A stretch of 64,000 nt of DNA from Anaerocolumna jejuensis DSM 15929. GTDB taxonomy: Bacteria; Bacillota; Clostridia; Lachnospirales; Lachnospiraceae. This document shows positions 34,735 to 43,385 of this stretch, piece by piece. The notes below the pieces were generated by a model. It saw nothing but the letters and a program-made list of their open reading frames with translations. It made no database searches and had not been told where the DNA came from. Each line of letters begins with the position of its first letter. The first letter of the stretch is position 1. The translations under genes and the position numbers were made by a program. The stretch lies in assembly GCF_900142215.1 (NCBI RefSeq), contig NZ_FRAC01000010.1, positions 1 through 64,000 on the forward strand, in the 5' to 3' direction.

Positions 34735-35681
34735 TGGAAGGGCAAAAGGCATTGCACACTGAAATATGTGACCTGCTTCATATAAAATATCCCATAATAC
34801 AGGGAGGCATGGCCTGGGTAGCAGAGCATCACCTGGCTGCTGCGGTTTCTGAAGCAGGAGGCCTTGGAATAATAGCCTCTGCCAGTGCCACGGCAGAAAT
34901 CGTAAGAAATGAAGTCAGAAAAGTAAAGGAATTAACGGATAAGCCCTTTGGTGTAAATATCATGCTCCTAAACCCCCATGCACCGGAGGTAGCACAGGTA
35001 ATCATTGAAGAAAAGGTGCCGGTGGTAACAACCGGAGCGGGAAACCCGGAGAAATTCCTGAAGGACTGGAAGGCAGCAGGGGTTACGATAATACCGGTAG
35101 TAGCTTCCGTAGCACTGGCAAAGAGAATGGAGAGAAGCGGTGCGGATGCCCTGATAGCGGAAGGGTGCGAAGCAGGAGGACATATAGGGGAACTCACAAC
35201 AATGGCATTGATTCCCCAGATTGTGGATGCCGTATCGATTCCTGTAATAGCAGCAGGAGGTATTGGAGACGGAAGAGGCCTGGCTGCGGTAATAATGCTA
35301 GGTGCCAGGGGGGCCCAGGTGGGAACCAGATTCGTGGTAGCCAATGAATCCATTGTACATGATAATTATAAGAAGAGGGTTATCAGTGCCAAGGATATCG
35401 ATTCCACTGTAACAGGACGCTCTACAGGGCATCCGGTAAGGTCCCTTCGCAATAATATGACCAGAAATTACCTGAAATTGGAAGAGGAAGGCAAGAGCTT
35501 TGAAGAATTGGAGTTATTGACCCTTGGTTCTTTAAGGAGAGCTGTAGTGGAAGGAGATATAACAGAAGGTTCTGTTATGGCGGGCCAGATAGCCGGTCTT
35601 ATATCCAGGGAACAGTCCTGCAAAGAGATAATGGAAGAAATGACAGACGAGGCATGCCGCGTAATCCAAAAAGGATGGTAA
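34734..35681 (+). CDS. fabK: Enoyl-ACP reductase II, FMN-dependent
   Basis: This 315-residue flavoprotein performs the last step of each elongation cycle, reducing trans-2-enoyl-ACP with NAD(P)H. The FMN barrel is evident: KYPIIQGGMAWVAEHHLAAA at the N-terminus, GADALIAEGCEAGGHIGE with the catalytic histidine (about residue 144), and PVIAAGGIGDGRGLAAVIML for phosphate binding. It is full length for FabK. This type of reductase is not inhibited by triclosan, and FabI is not seen in the window. It is coupled to acpP, and fabD begins six bases after its stop. Confidence 0.95.
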   Translation: MEGQKALHTEICDLLHIKYPIIQGGMAWVAEHHLAAAVSEAGGLGIIASASATAEIVRNEVRKVKELTDKPFGVNIMLLNPHAPEVAQVIIEEKVPVVTTGAGNPEKFLKDWKAAGVTIIPVVASVALAKRMERSGADALIAEGCEAGGHIGELTTMALIPQIVDAVSIPVIAAGGIGDGRGLAAVIMLGARGAQVGTRFVVANESIVHDNYKKRVISAKDIDSTVTGRSTGHPVRSLRNNMTRNYLKLEEEGKSFEELELLTLGSLRRAVVEGDITEGSVMAGQIAGLISREQSCKEIMEEMTDEACRVIQKGW

Positions 35682-35687
35682 TAACCT

Positions 35688-36620
35688 ATGGGAAAAACAG
35701 CATTTCTATTCCCAGGCCAGGGAGCCCAGTATACTGGCATGGGAAAAGATTTTTATGATAGCTATAAGGTGTCAAAAGAGATTTACGACAGAGCGGAAGA
35801 ACTTCTGTCCATGAATATCAGGGAGCTTTGCTTTGAAGAGAATGCAAAGCTTTCAGTTACAAGATATACCCAGCCGGCCCTTGCCGTGACCTGCCTGGCT
35901 ATTTATGAGAGAGTAAAGGAGCTTGGATTGCAGCCGGATTATTTTGCGGGACTCAGTCTGGGAGAATACCCGGCGGTTATTGCTTCGGGAGCCATTACCA
36001 TAGAAGAAGGGCTTAAGCTTGTAAAGATACGGGGAGAGCTTATGGAGACTGCCGTACCGGAAGGAATTGGCGGAATGGCCGCAGTTCTGGGCCTTGACAG
36101 TACCATAATAGAGGATATCTTAAAGGAGATGGAAGGTGTGGTTGTAATCGCAAATTATAACTGCCCGGGCCAGATTGTAATATCGGGAGAGAAAGAAGCG
36201 GTAAAGGCAGCTTCTGTGAAATTATCGGAAGCAGGAGCAAAAAAGGTAATTCCCCTGAATGTCAGCGGACCCTTCCATTCTCCCATGCTGAAAGAAGCAG
36301 GGGAGAAGCTTCTAACAGAGCTTAATTCCATAACTGTCAGGAAACCTGCTATTCCTTATGCAGCAAATGTTGACGGCAGCATGGTAACAGAAGCTGAAGG
36401 TATCAGGGAAAGCCTTTCAAGGCAGGTATACTCCTCCGTCAGATGGGAGGACTGTGTCAGAACTCTGCTGGCAGAAGGTGTGGATTTATTTGTGGAAATT
36501 GGCCCCGGTAAAACCTTATCTGCCTTTCTGAAAAAGATTGATAAGAATGTAACTGCCGTCAATGTAGAAAAGGCAGAGGACTTAGAGAAGCTAAAGGAGG
36601 TACTTCATGCTAGAGGGTAA
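35688..36620 (+). CDS. fabD: Malonyl-CoA:ACP transacylase
   Basis: This 310-residue enzyme moves malonyl groups from CoA to ACP. It begins MGKTAFLFPGQGAQYTGMG with the conserved glutamine. The nucleophile is in GLSLGEYPA (serine about 89), the substrate arginine is in LVKIRGELME and the catalytic histidine is in SGPFHSPML (about residue 200). It is full length. The gene overlaps fabG by 14 bases and uses ribosome site AAAGGATGG. Its substrate is produced by the acetyl-CoA carboxylase subunits encoded further down the same operon. Confidence 0.95.
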   Translation: MGKTAFLFPGQGAQYTGMGKDFYDSYKVSKEIYDRAEELLSMNIRELCFEENAKLSVTRYTQPALAVTCLAIYERVKELGLQPDYFAGLSLGEYPAVIASGAITIEEGLKLVKIRGELMETAVPEGIGGMAAVLGLDSTIIEDILKEMEGVVVIANYNCPGQIVISGEKEAVKAASVKLSEAGAKKVIPLNVSGPFHSPMLKEAGEKLLTELNSITVRKPAIPYAANVDGSMVTEAEGIRESLSRQVYSSVRWEDCVRTLLAEGVDLFVEIGPGKTLSAFLKKIDKNVTAVNVEKAEDLEKLKEVLHARG

Positions 36621-37347
36621 AACAGCATTAGTCACCGGAGGAAGCAGGGGTATTGGCAGGGCAATAGCCATTGCACTGGCCAAAAACGGTGCCACTGTTA
36701 TTATAAATTACTGCGGTTCCTTTGAAGCTGCCAATGAAACGGCAGAAATAATCAAGAAGGATGGAGGCAATGCCTTTCTGCTTCAGGCAGATGTGGCAGA
36801 AGCGGCGGATGTGGAAAGGATGTTTGCCTGGATCGCTGAAAATGTCAAAAGGCTTGACATTCTTGTTAATAACGCCGGAATCACCAGAGATAACCTGATT
36901 CTTAAGATGAGCGAAGAGGAATACAACCGGGTAATCGATACGAATCTGAAGGGCGTATTCTATTGCTTAAAGCAGGCCTCCCGTATGATGTTAAAGCAAA
37001 GATACGGTAAGATTATAAATATTTCTTCTATTTCCGGAATTCACGGAAATCCTGGACAGATTAATTACAGTGCAGCCAAGGCAGGTGTCATCGGTATGAC
37101 CAAGACCCTTGCAAGGGAGCTGGCCTCCAGAAGTATTAACGTCAATGCCATTGCACCGGGGTATATTAACACGGATATGACCGTGAACCTGAAGGATGAA
37201 ATTAAAGCAAAGGCCATAGAGACCATACCCCTAAGAAGATTCGGTGAAGGGGAGGATATTGCGGAAGCGGTAGTATTCCTTGCATCGGATAAAGCCTCCT
37301 ATATTACCGGCCAGGTACTGTCGGTAGACGGCGGTATGGGGATTTAA
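36607..37347 (+). CDS. fabG: 3-oxoacyl-ACP reductase
   Basis: This 246-residue short-chain dehydrogenase reduces 3-ketoacyl-ACP with NADPH. The cofactor loop is TGGSRGIGRAIA (about residue 10), followed by NNAGITRDN, the catalytic serine in ISSISGIHGN (about residue 140) and YSAAKAG with the catalytic tyrosine and lysine (about 153/157). It ends SVDGGMGI, the usual FabG C-terminus. It starts inside the fabD end, behind AAAGGAGG. A 217-base gap rich in hairpins separates it from fabF. Confidence 0.95.
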   Translation: MLEGKTALVTGGSRGIGRAIAIALAKNGATVIINYCGSFEAANETAEIIKKDGGNAFLLQADVAEAADVERMFAWIAENVKRLDILVNNAGITRDNLILKMSEEEYNRVIDTNLKGVFYCLKQASRMMLKQRYGKIINISSISGIHGNPGQINYSAAKAGVIGMTKTLARELASRSINVNAIAPGYINTDMTVNLKDEIKAKAIETIPLRRFGEGEDIAEAVVFLASDKASYITGQVLSVDGGMGI

Positions 37348-37374
37348 GTTCGTAGCTTTCACTTTTTATGATAG

Positions 37375-37408
37375 CATTGCTGCAGGCTTGCCTATAATAT
37401 GCATGGGT
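37375..37408. repeat. Intergenic dyad repeat, copy 4 (degenerate)
   Basis: The segment TGCTGCAGGCTTGCC, then ATGCATGGGTATAA, resembles the copies at 44717 and 47429 (AAGCAGGCYTRCG followed by CATGG). The stem itself is poorly conserved. Confidence 0.35.
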
Positions 37409-37480
37409 ATAAGGCTGAAAAACGAAACTGTTTTTCGACCTCCTGACTAATACGTGCCCAAAGCGCACAGATGGGAGCTG

Positions 37481-37511
37481 GTTGAAAAAAGCAAAAAGCA
37501 GTTTTTTCAAC
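37481..37511 (+). promoter_or_regulatory. Leader hairpin before fabF
   Basis: GTTGAAAAAA and TTTTTTCAAC pair perfectly over an 11-base loop, with a 6-T stretch in the 3' arm. It could pause or partly terminate transcription between fabG and fabF. Confidence 0.45.
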
Positions 37512-37522
37512 TACGGATTATC

Positions 37523-37549
37523 GAATATCTAATTGTAAATTAGATATTC
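37523..37549 (+). promoter_or_regulatory. Perfect 27-bp dyad immediately before the fabF ribosome site
   Basis: GAATATCTAATT and AATTAGATATTC flank GTA without mismatch. It ends 15 bases before ATG 37565 and abuts the GGAAAGAGG ribosome site. It could be a repressor operator or an RNA hairpin controlling fabF translation. Confidence 0.5.
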
Positions 37550-37564
37550 AGGAAAGAGGTTAAA

Positions 37565-38803
37565 ATGAATAAACGAGTAGTTGTAACCGGTATGGGGGTT
37601 ATTTCACCCATCGGTAATAATATAGAAGATTTCTGGAATGGGATAAAGGAGCAGAGAATACCCTTTGCACCCATTACCTATTTTGATACTACGGAATATA
37701 AGGCAAAGCTGGCTGCACAGGTAAAGGATTTTAAGGCAGAGGATTATATGGAAGCCAAGTCAGCCAAAAGGATGGAAAGCTTCTGTCAGTTTGCCGTGGC
37801 AGCAGCAGGAGAAGCCATTAAGAATGCAGGGCTGGATTTATCCACAGAGGATACAACCAGAATCGGTGTATGTGTCGGCTCCGGTATCGGAAGCCTGCAG
37901 GCAGTAGAAAGAGAACACACAAAGCTGCTGGAAAAGGGACCGAAGAAAATCGCACCCTTACTGGTGCCTTTGATGATCTCCAATATGGCTGCCGGCAATG
38001 TGGCGATTTGTTATGGCCTGAAGGGTAAATGTACCAATGTAGTGACAGCCTGTGCCACCGGAACCCATTCCATCGGAGATGCCTGCCGCTATATCCAGTG
38101 TGACGAGGCGGATGTTATGATAGCAGGCGGTACGGAAGCAGCCATCAGCCCCATCGGTGTATCCGGTTTTTCCGCACTGACAGCCATGACCACGTCAACC
38201 GACCCGAAGAGAGCCTCCATCCCCTTTGACAAGGAGAGAAACGGTTTTATTATGGGAGAGGGAGCTGGTATTGTAGTATTGGAATCCTACGAACATGCGG
38301 TTAACAGAGGTGCCGTCATATTGGCGGAAATAGCTGGCTATGGAGCTACCTGTGATGCCTTTCATATTACATCCCCTTCGGAAGACGGAGAGGGAGCAGC
38401 AAGAGCTATGCTGAATGCCGTAAAGGAAGCAGGCATCAGCCCGGAAGAAGTGGATTATGTCAATGCTCACGGAACCAGTACCCACCACAATGATTTATTC
38501 GAAACCAGGTCCATCAAGATGGCCTTTAAAGAGCATGCTTACAACCTGCTTGTAAATTCCACCAAATCCATGACAGGACATATGCTGGGTGCAGCGGGAG
38601 CAGTTGAATTTATAGTATGTGTAAAATCCGTTATGGAGAATTATGTGCATGCGACTGCAGGCTATGAAATCCCCGATGAAGAGCTTGACTTAAATTATGT
38701 TAAGACACCTGTAACAGACAGGGAGATTACCTATGCTATCTCTAATTCCCTGGGATTTGGCGGACATAACGGCAGTCTATTGGTAAAAAAATATATCGGT
38801 TAA
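37565..38803 (+). CDS. fabF: 3-oxoacyl-ACP synthase II
   Basis: This 412-residue condensing enzyme elongates acyl-ACP with malonyl-ACP. The catalytic cysteine is in VVTACATGTHSIGD (about residue 164), and the two histidines are in NAHGTSTHHND (about 303) and STKSMTGHMLGAAGA (about 339). The N-terminus RVVVTGMGVISPIGN is the standard FabF opening. It is full length. The ribosome site is GGAAAGAGG. It follows a 217-base leader with several hairpins and is followed by accB after 57 bases. Confidence 0.96.
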   Translation: MNKRVVVTGMGVISPIGNNIEDFWNGIKEQRIPFAPITYFDTTEYKAKLAAQVKDFKAEDYMEAKSAKRMESFCQFAVAAAGEAIKNAGLDLSTEDTTRIGVCVGSGIGSLQAVEREHTKLLEKGPKKIAPLLVPLMISNMAAGNVAICYGLKGKCTNVVTACATGTHSIGDACRYIQCDEADVMIAGGTEAAISPIGVSGFSALTAMTTSTDPKRASIPFDKERNGFIMGEGAGIVVLESYEHAVNRGAVILAEIAGYGATCDAFHITSPSEDGEGAARAMLNAVKEAGISPEEVDYVNAHGTSTHHNDLFETRSIKMAFKEHAYNLLVNSTKSMTGHMLGAAGAVEFIVCVKSVMENYVHATAGYEIPDEELDLNYVKTPVTDREITYAISNSLGFGGHNGSLLVKKYIG

Positions 38804-38860
38804 GTTAGATTCCTGGATTAAAAATAAAAAAGAGTATAAGCAGGAAAGGAGGGAAAAAGG

Positions 38861-39283
38861 TTGAATCAGGAAGAGATTCTTCAATTAATAAATGCTGTTT
38901 CATCCAGTAATCTGACAGCTTTCCGTTATAAGGACGGGGATGTTTCCTTGGAACTGGAGTGTATGGCGGGTTTCTCAGGTGAAGGCCCGGCTAAGGTTAT
39001 GGTTCCTTCGAAAGAAGCTGGAACGGCTGAAAAGGATGAAAACCTGTCAGTAATCCAATCCCCCATGGTGGGTACCTTTTATGCGGCAAAGTCCGAAAAA
39101 GGCGAACCCTTTGTACAGGTCGGAGACAGGGTGAAAATAGGGCAGGTAGTCGGTATTATCGAAGCGATGAAGCTTATGAACGAAATAGAATCGGATTACG
39201 ACGGTATTATTGAGAAAATATCCGTACAGAACAAGGACATGGTAGAATACGGGCAGCCTCTGATTTACATCCGGACGTTGTAA
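38861..39283 (+). CDS. accB: Biotin carboxyl carrier protein of acetyl-CoA carboxylase
   Basis: This 140-residue subunit carries biotin between the carboxylase and transferase sites. The biotinylated lysine is in IEAMKLMNEIE (about residue 106), preceded by IQSPMVGTFY, which marks the start of the biotinyl domain. Residues 1-50 are the helical N-terminal part that binds the carboxylase; the middle is a short linker. The start is TTG 38861 with AAAGGAGGG 7 bases upstream. The gene is placed between fabF and fabZ, as in the streptococcal operon. Confidence 0.94.
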   Translation: MNQEEILQLINAVSSSNLTAFRYKDGDVSLELECMAGFSGEGPAKVMVPSKEAGTAEKDENLSVIQSPMVGTFYAAKSEKGEPFVQVGDRVKIGQVVGIIEAMKLMNEIESDYDGIIEKISVQNKDMVEYGQPLIYIRTL

Positions 39284-39353
39284 TACACAATAAAAAGGGC
39301 AGGCACGAAACAGCGGACACTAATAAGCGCAGGATAAGGGAAAGGTTATATTT

Positions 39354-39776
39354 ATGTTGGATATTAATGAAATTAAGAAAATCATACCTCAGAGAAGTCC
39401 TTTTTTAATGATAGACAGAATCGATGAACTGGAGCCGGGAAAACGTGCGGTGGGAAGGAAATGCGTAAGTTATAATGAGTCTTATTTTGAAGGCCATTTC
39501 CCGGATGAACCGGTCATGCCGGGTGTCCTGGTAATTGAAGCATTGGCACAGGTTGGGGCGGTTGTCTGTCTTTCAACAGAAGAGAATAAAGGAAAAAATG
39601 CTTATTTCGGAGGCATTAATAAGGCCAGATTCCGTAACAAAGTAATTCCGGGGGATGTATTGACACTTGAGGTTGAGCTGATTAAGGGGAAGGGAAGTAT
39701 AGGAGTAGCCTCTGCCAGAGCATACGACGGAAATAAGGTATTTGCCGAAGCAGAGCTCATTTTTGCCATCAGCTAG
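39354..39776 (+). CDS. fabZ: 3-hydroxyacyl-ACP dehydratase
   Basis: This 140-residue hot-dog-fold enzyme dehydrates 3-hydroxyacyl-ACP. The active-site histidine and the following loop are in FEGHFPDEPVMPGVL (about residue 48), and the acidic residue is in LVIEALAQVGAV (about 64). It starts IKKIIPQRSPFLMIDRI as FabZ proteins do. It is full length. No FabA- or FabM-type isomerase lies in the operon, so the route to unsaturated fatty acids is not shown here. The accC frame begins 22 bases after its stop. Confidence 0.95.
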   Translation: MLDINEIKKIIPQRSPFLMIDRIDELEPGKRAVGRKCVSYNESYFEGHFPDEPVMPGVLVIEALAQVGAVVCLSTEENKGKNAYFGGINKARFRNKVIPGDVLTLEVELIKGKGSIGVASARAYDGNKVFAEAELIFAIS

Positions 39777-39798
39777 AAAAGAGGTAGCCATTATCAAT

Positions 39799-41178
39799 AT
39801 GATTAATAAGATTAATAAGATATTAATTGCCAACAGAGGAGAAATTGCAGTGCGAATCATACGGGCCTGCAGGGAAATGGGAATTACCTCCGTAGCCATT
39901 TGCTCGGATGTGGATAAGGATGCCCTGCATGCCCAGTTAGCGGATGAAACCATCTGTATAGGACCGGTATCCTCAAAGGACAGTTATCTGAAAATGGACA
40001 GAATCATAAGCGCAGCCTGTGCGGCAGAAGTGGATGCCATACATCCCGGCTTTGGCTTTCTTTCGGAGAATGCCAGATTTTCCGACCTTTGCAAAAAATG
40101 CGGAATCATCTTCATTGGGCCCACGGGAGATGTAATCGATAAGATGGGAAATAAATCAGAAGCCAGAAGGACCATGATAGAAGCAGGCGTTCCGGTTGTA
40201 CCGGGAACGAAAGAAGCAGTAGCGTCTGCAGAGGAAGGCTTAAAGATTGCATCGGATATTGGTTATCCGGTTATTATAAAGGCAAGCGCCGGAGGCGGCG
40301 GAAAAGGAATGCGTATTGTTAGGCGGGAAGAAGAATTTGCAAAGCTCTTTGAAACTGCCGGACAGGAGGCAAAGAATTCCTTTGGTGATGATACACTCTA
40401 TATTGAAAAATACGTGGAAGGTGCCAGACACATTGAATTTCAGATTCTGGCAGATAATTATGGGCATGTAATACACCTTGGTGAGAGGGATTGCTCTCTT
40501 CAGAGAAGACATCAAAAGCTGATAGAGGAATCTCCGGCCCATCATATGCCCCCGGAAATCAGAAAGGCCATGGGAGAAGCAGCTGTAAAGGCTGCGAAAA
40601 CAGTAGGCTATCAGAATGCAGGAACCATAGAATTTATTTTGGATAAGGATAACCGGTTCTATTTTATAGAAATGAATACAAGAATCCAGGTAGAGCACGG
40701 TATTACCGAGCTGGTAACAGGGATTGACCTGATAAAGGAACAGATTAAAATTGCGGGAGGCAGACCTCTTAACTTATCCCAGGAGGATGTAGTAATGAAT
40801 GGGCATGCTATTGAATGCAGAATCAATGCAGAAAACCCCATGAAAGACTTTATGCCCTGTCCGGGTACGGTTACATCCCTTCATTTTCCCGGAGGCAACG
40901 GAGTGCGGATTGATTCTGCTCTATATGCCGGGTATAAGATTCCCGCAGCCTATGATTCCCTCCTTGTAAAGCTTATGGTTCACGATACCGACAGAGAACA
41001 GGCTATACAGAAAATGCGGGGAGTGCTGGGAGAGCTTGTGATTGAAGGAATCGATACAAATCTGGATTTCCAGTATATGCTCATTAGTCATGAGGAATTT
41101 ATAAAGGGTAATACGGATACATCCTTTGTAGAAAATTTGTTAAAGGACAGAAAAGCAATATCTAAGGCTGCGGTTTGA
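39799..41178 (+). CDS. accC: Biotin carboxylase subunit of acetyl-CoA carboxylase
   Basis: This 459-residue ATP-grasp enzyme carboxylates biotin on AccB. It begins NKILIANRGEIAVRIIRACR; the ATP-binding glycine-rich loop is KASAGGGGKGMRIV (about residue 160), with further motifs RDCSLQRRHQKLIEE and FIEMNTRIQVEHGITE. I use ATG 39799, where the family N-terminus begins; its nearest AGAGG is about 15 bases away, longer than usual, so weak or coupled initiation is possible. A perfect dyad lies downstream, before accD. Confidence 0.95.
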   Translation: MINKINKILIANRGEIAVRIIRACREMGITSVAICSDVDKDALHAQLADETICIGPVSSKDSYLKMDRIISAACAAEVDAIHPGFGFLSENARFSDLCKKCGIIFIGPTGDVIDKMGNKSEARRTMIEAGVPVVPGTKEAVASAEEGLKIASDIGYPVIIKASAGGGGKGMRIVRREEEFAKLFETAGQEAKNSFGDDTLYIEKYVEGARHIEFQILADNYGHVIHLGERDCSLQRRHQKLIEESPAHHMPPEIRKAMGEAAVKAAKTVGYQNAGTIEFILDKDNRFYFIEMNTRIQVEHGITELVTGIDLIKEQIKIAGGRPLNLSQEDVVMNGHAIECRINAENPMKDFMPCPGTVTSLHFPGGNGVRIDSALYAGYKIPAAYDSLLVKLMVHDTDREQAIQKMRGVLGELVIEGIDTNLDFQYMLISHEEFIKGNTDTSFVENLLKDRKAISKAAV

Positions 41179-41203
41179 AAAATTGTGGGAAGGCTTTGCT
41201 GTT

Positions 41204-41235
41204 AGTGTGAATTATCGAATGGGATAATTCACACT
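41204..41235 (+). promoter_or_regulatory. Perfect 13-bp dyad between accC and accD
   Basis: AGTGTGAATTATC and GATAATTCACACT flank a 6-base loop without mismatch. There is no T run. It probably forms an mRNA hairpin that sets the relative yield of the downstream genes, or it is a protein-binding site. Confidence 0.45.
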
Positions 41236-41291
41236 CTGATTTAAGGCAGTAAATCATATGCAATAGGAGCTATCTAAGAAAAGAGGTCATC

Positions 41292-42197
41292 ATGCTTAAT
41301 GATATGTTTAAGAAGAATCTTGCTGCAGGTGGTGAGCAAAAAAAGCTTACCCAGGATAAAAAGCGAAAGGACTCCCTTTACGATGCTCAGGTACCGGAAG
41401 GGCTTTTTGATAAATGTGATAAATGCAACGAAATAGTTTATCTGGAGGATGTGGTACAAAACTTATATATTTGTCCCGTATGCGGCAGCTATTTCCGTAT
41501 CAGTCCAAGAATCAGACTTAGCATGGTGCTGGATACGGGAAGCTTTACAGAATGGGATACAAATCTTCCGGTAAGTGACCCTCTTTGCTTTCCGGGCTAT
41601 CAGGAAAAATTAAATCATCTCCGTATGGCTACAGGCCTGGAGGATGCTGTGGTGACAGGAAAAGGTACCATAGAAGGGATGGAAGTAGCAATCGGAGTGA
41701 TGGCTTCCACCTTCCTTATGGGCAGTATGGGAGAAACAGTTGGAGAAAAGATAACCCGTCTGATAGAAACAGCCACGGAAAAAAGGCTTCCGGTAATTCT
41801 CTTTTGCTGTTCCGGCGGTGCCAGGATGCAGGAGGGCATCATATCCCTGATGCAGATGGCAAAGACCGCAGGAGCTATCAAAAAGCATGACGAAGCTGGG
41901 CTTTTATATATCACAATACTGACAGACCCTACAACAGGAGGGGTTATGGCAAGCTTTGCCATGCTGGGAGATATCATTCTGGCGGAACCGGGGGCTTTAA
42001 TCGGCTTTGCGGGACCAAGAGTAATTGAACAGACCATAGGACAGAAGCTTCCGGAAGGATTTCAAAGTGCGGAGTTCTTATTGGAGCATGGATTTATCGA
42101 TAAGGTAGTAAAACGGAATAAATTGAAGCAGACATTGTCTCTTCTTATCAGAAGTGTGGATGCGTCAAAAGAGCTGCCATACCAGAGTGAAAGTTAG
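41292..42197 (+). CDS. accD: Acetyl-CoA carboxylase carboxyltransferase subunit beta
   Basis: This 301-residue subunit transfers the carboxyl group from biotin to acetyl-CoA. A four-cysteine zinc ribbon near the N-terminus (CDKCNEIV, then CPVCGSYF) is followed by the crotonase-like core: FCCSGGARMQEG for the oxyanion hole and DPTTGGVMASFAMLGD. It is full length. ATG 41292 follows AAAAGAGG. accA begins 32 bases after its stop. The two proteins form the alpha2beta2 transferase. Confidence 0.95.
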   Translation: MLNDMFKKNLAAGGEQKKLTQDKKRKDSLYDAQVPEGLFDKCDKCNEIVYLEDVVQNLYICPVCGSYFRISPRIRLSMVLDTGSFTEWDTNLPVSDPLCFPGYQEKLNHLRMATGLEDAVVTGKGTIEGMEVAIGVMASTFLMGSMGETVGEKITRLIETATEKRLPVILFCCSGGARMQEGIISLMQMAKTAGAIKKHDEAGLLYITILTDPTTGGVMASFAMLGDIILAEPGALIGFAGPRVIEQTIGQKLPEGFQSAEFLLEHGFIDKVVKRNKLKQTLSLLIRSVDASKELPYQSES

Positions 42198-42229
42198 AAA
42201 TAGTGAAGAAAAAGATAAGGAGAGATAGT

Positions 42230-43021
42230 ATGCCAGCAGAATTGACAGCATGGGAACGTGTTGAAATAGCCAGAGGAATTGAAAGACCTACCAGCCTTGA
42301 TTTTATCAGCGGTATTTTTAATAAATTTATAGAGCTTCATGGAGACAGACAGGGAAAGGATGACGGAGCTGTTACCGGCGGTATCGCCGTAATAGAAGGA
42401 GAATTTGTCACAGTTATCGGCCTGCAAAAAGGACGCACCATAAAGGAAAATATTAGAAGAAACTATGGAATGGCGAACCCTTCCGGTTACCGGAAGGCGT
42501 TAAGGCTGATGAAGCAGGCGGAAAAGTTTCACAGGCCCGTTATCTGCTTTGTAGATACTTCCGGAGCATATCCGGGGATAGAGGCAGAAGAAAAGGGTCA
42601 GGGAGAGGCAATTGCCAGAAACCTGTTTGAAATGTCCGGTTTAAATGTCCCCATTCTCAGCATCATAACAGGAGAAGGGGGAAGCGGCGGAGCACTGGCG
42701 CTTGCAGTTGCCAATGAAGTGTGGATGCTTGAAAATGCAGTATATTCCATTCTTTCACCGGAGGGCTTTGCTTCTATTTTGTGGAAGGACAGCAAAAAGG
42801 CAGCAGAAGCGGCAGAGGTCATGAAAATAACGGCACAGGATCTGTTGAATTTAAAAATTATTGAAAGAATTATTCCGGAGGAAGAACCGGTAAATCTTAT
42901 TAATCTAATGAATGTTACCGAAGTATTAAAGGCAGATATCATATCCTTCCTTCATTCTTATAAAGAAAAAAGCAGTGAAGAAATCATGGTACAACGTTAT
43001 GAAAGATTTCGTAATATGTAA
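42230..43021 (+). CDS. accA: Acetyl-CoA carboxylase carboxyltransferase subunit alpha
   Basis: This 263-residue partner of AccD starts at ATG 42230 behind TAAGGAGAG; a GTG at 42203 lies before that site. Key segments are ARGIERPTSLDFISGIF, the core ICFVDTSGAYPGIEAEEKGQ and the oxyanion glycine run TGEGGSGGALALAVAN. It is shorter than the 319-residue E. coli protein because it lacks the extended N-terminal helices, which is normal for Firmicutes. It is the last gene of the operon; a terminator follows after about 110 bases. Confidence 0.94.
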   Translation: MPAELTAWERVEIARGIERPTSLDFISGIFNKFIELHGDRQGKDDGAVTGGIAVIEGEFVTVIGLQKGRTIKENIRRNYGMANPSGYRKALRLMKQAEKFHRPVICFVDTSGAYPGIEAEEKGQGEAIARNLFEMSGLNVPILSIITGEGGSGGALALAVANEVWMLENAVYSILSPEGFASILWKDSKKAAEAAEVMKITAQDLLNLKIIERIIPEEEPVNLINLMNVTEVLKADIISFLHSYKEKSSEEIMVQRYERFRNM

Positions 43022-43129
43022 GACGGCTAAAATTTTAGTTTAAATTTTAATAGTAATTATTGGATGGCAGAAGGAAATAGTTGATTCAAAATGCAGAATG
43101 GAAATTTAAGAAGACTGATAATGATAAAT

Positions 43130-43163
43130 GGCAGAGCCTGATAGCAGGGCTTCTGCCATTTTT
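43130..43163 (+). terminator. Terminator of the fatty-acid operon
   Basis: GGCAGAGCCTG pairs with CAGGGCTTCTGCC with two small bulges and is followed by ATTTTTC. In the rest of the 364-base gap 43022-43385 I see only AT-rich sequence. Confidence 0.75.
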
Positions 43164-43385
43164 CATACTAACCGCCATGTCTTCCCAAACGCGCGGTAAG
43201 ATTGGGCCGAGGATTTTGCAGGCACTAATTTATTACTATGATATCGTATTAATGCTATAAAATGTTGATATAAGATAATATATCCTATAAAATGTAGATT
43301 AAATACTGGAAAGAATGTAAAATAGATTATATGGTTTATAAGATGATTCAAATAAAGTACATAATGAAAGAATAGGAAAAAGGAT

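Noticed and set aside
34829..35353. Minus-strand frame of 174 codons opposite fabK
   Set aside because: Antisense to a well-defined FabK; Ala/Pro/Thr-rich composition is typical of reversed coding sequence.
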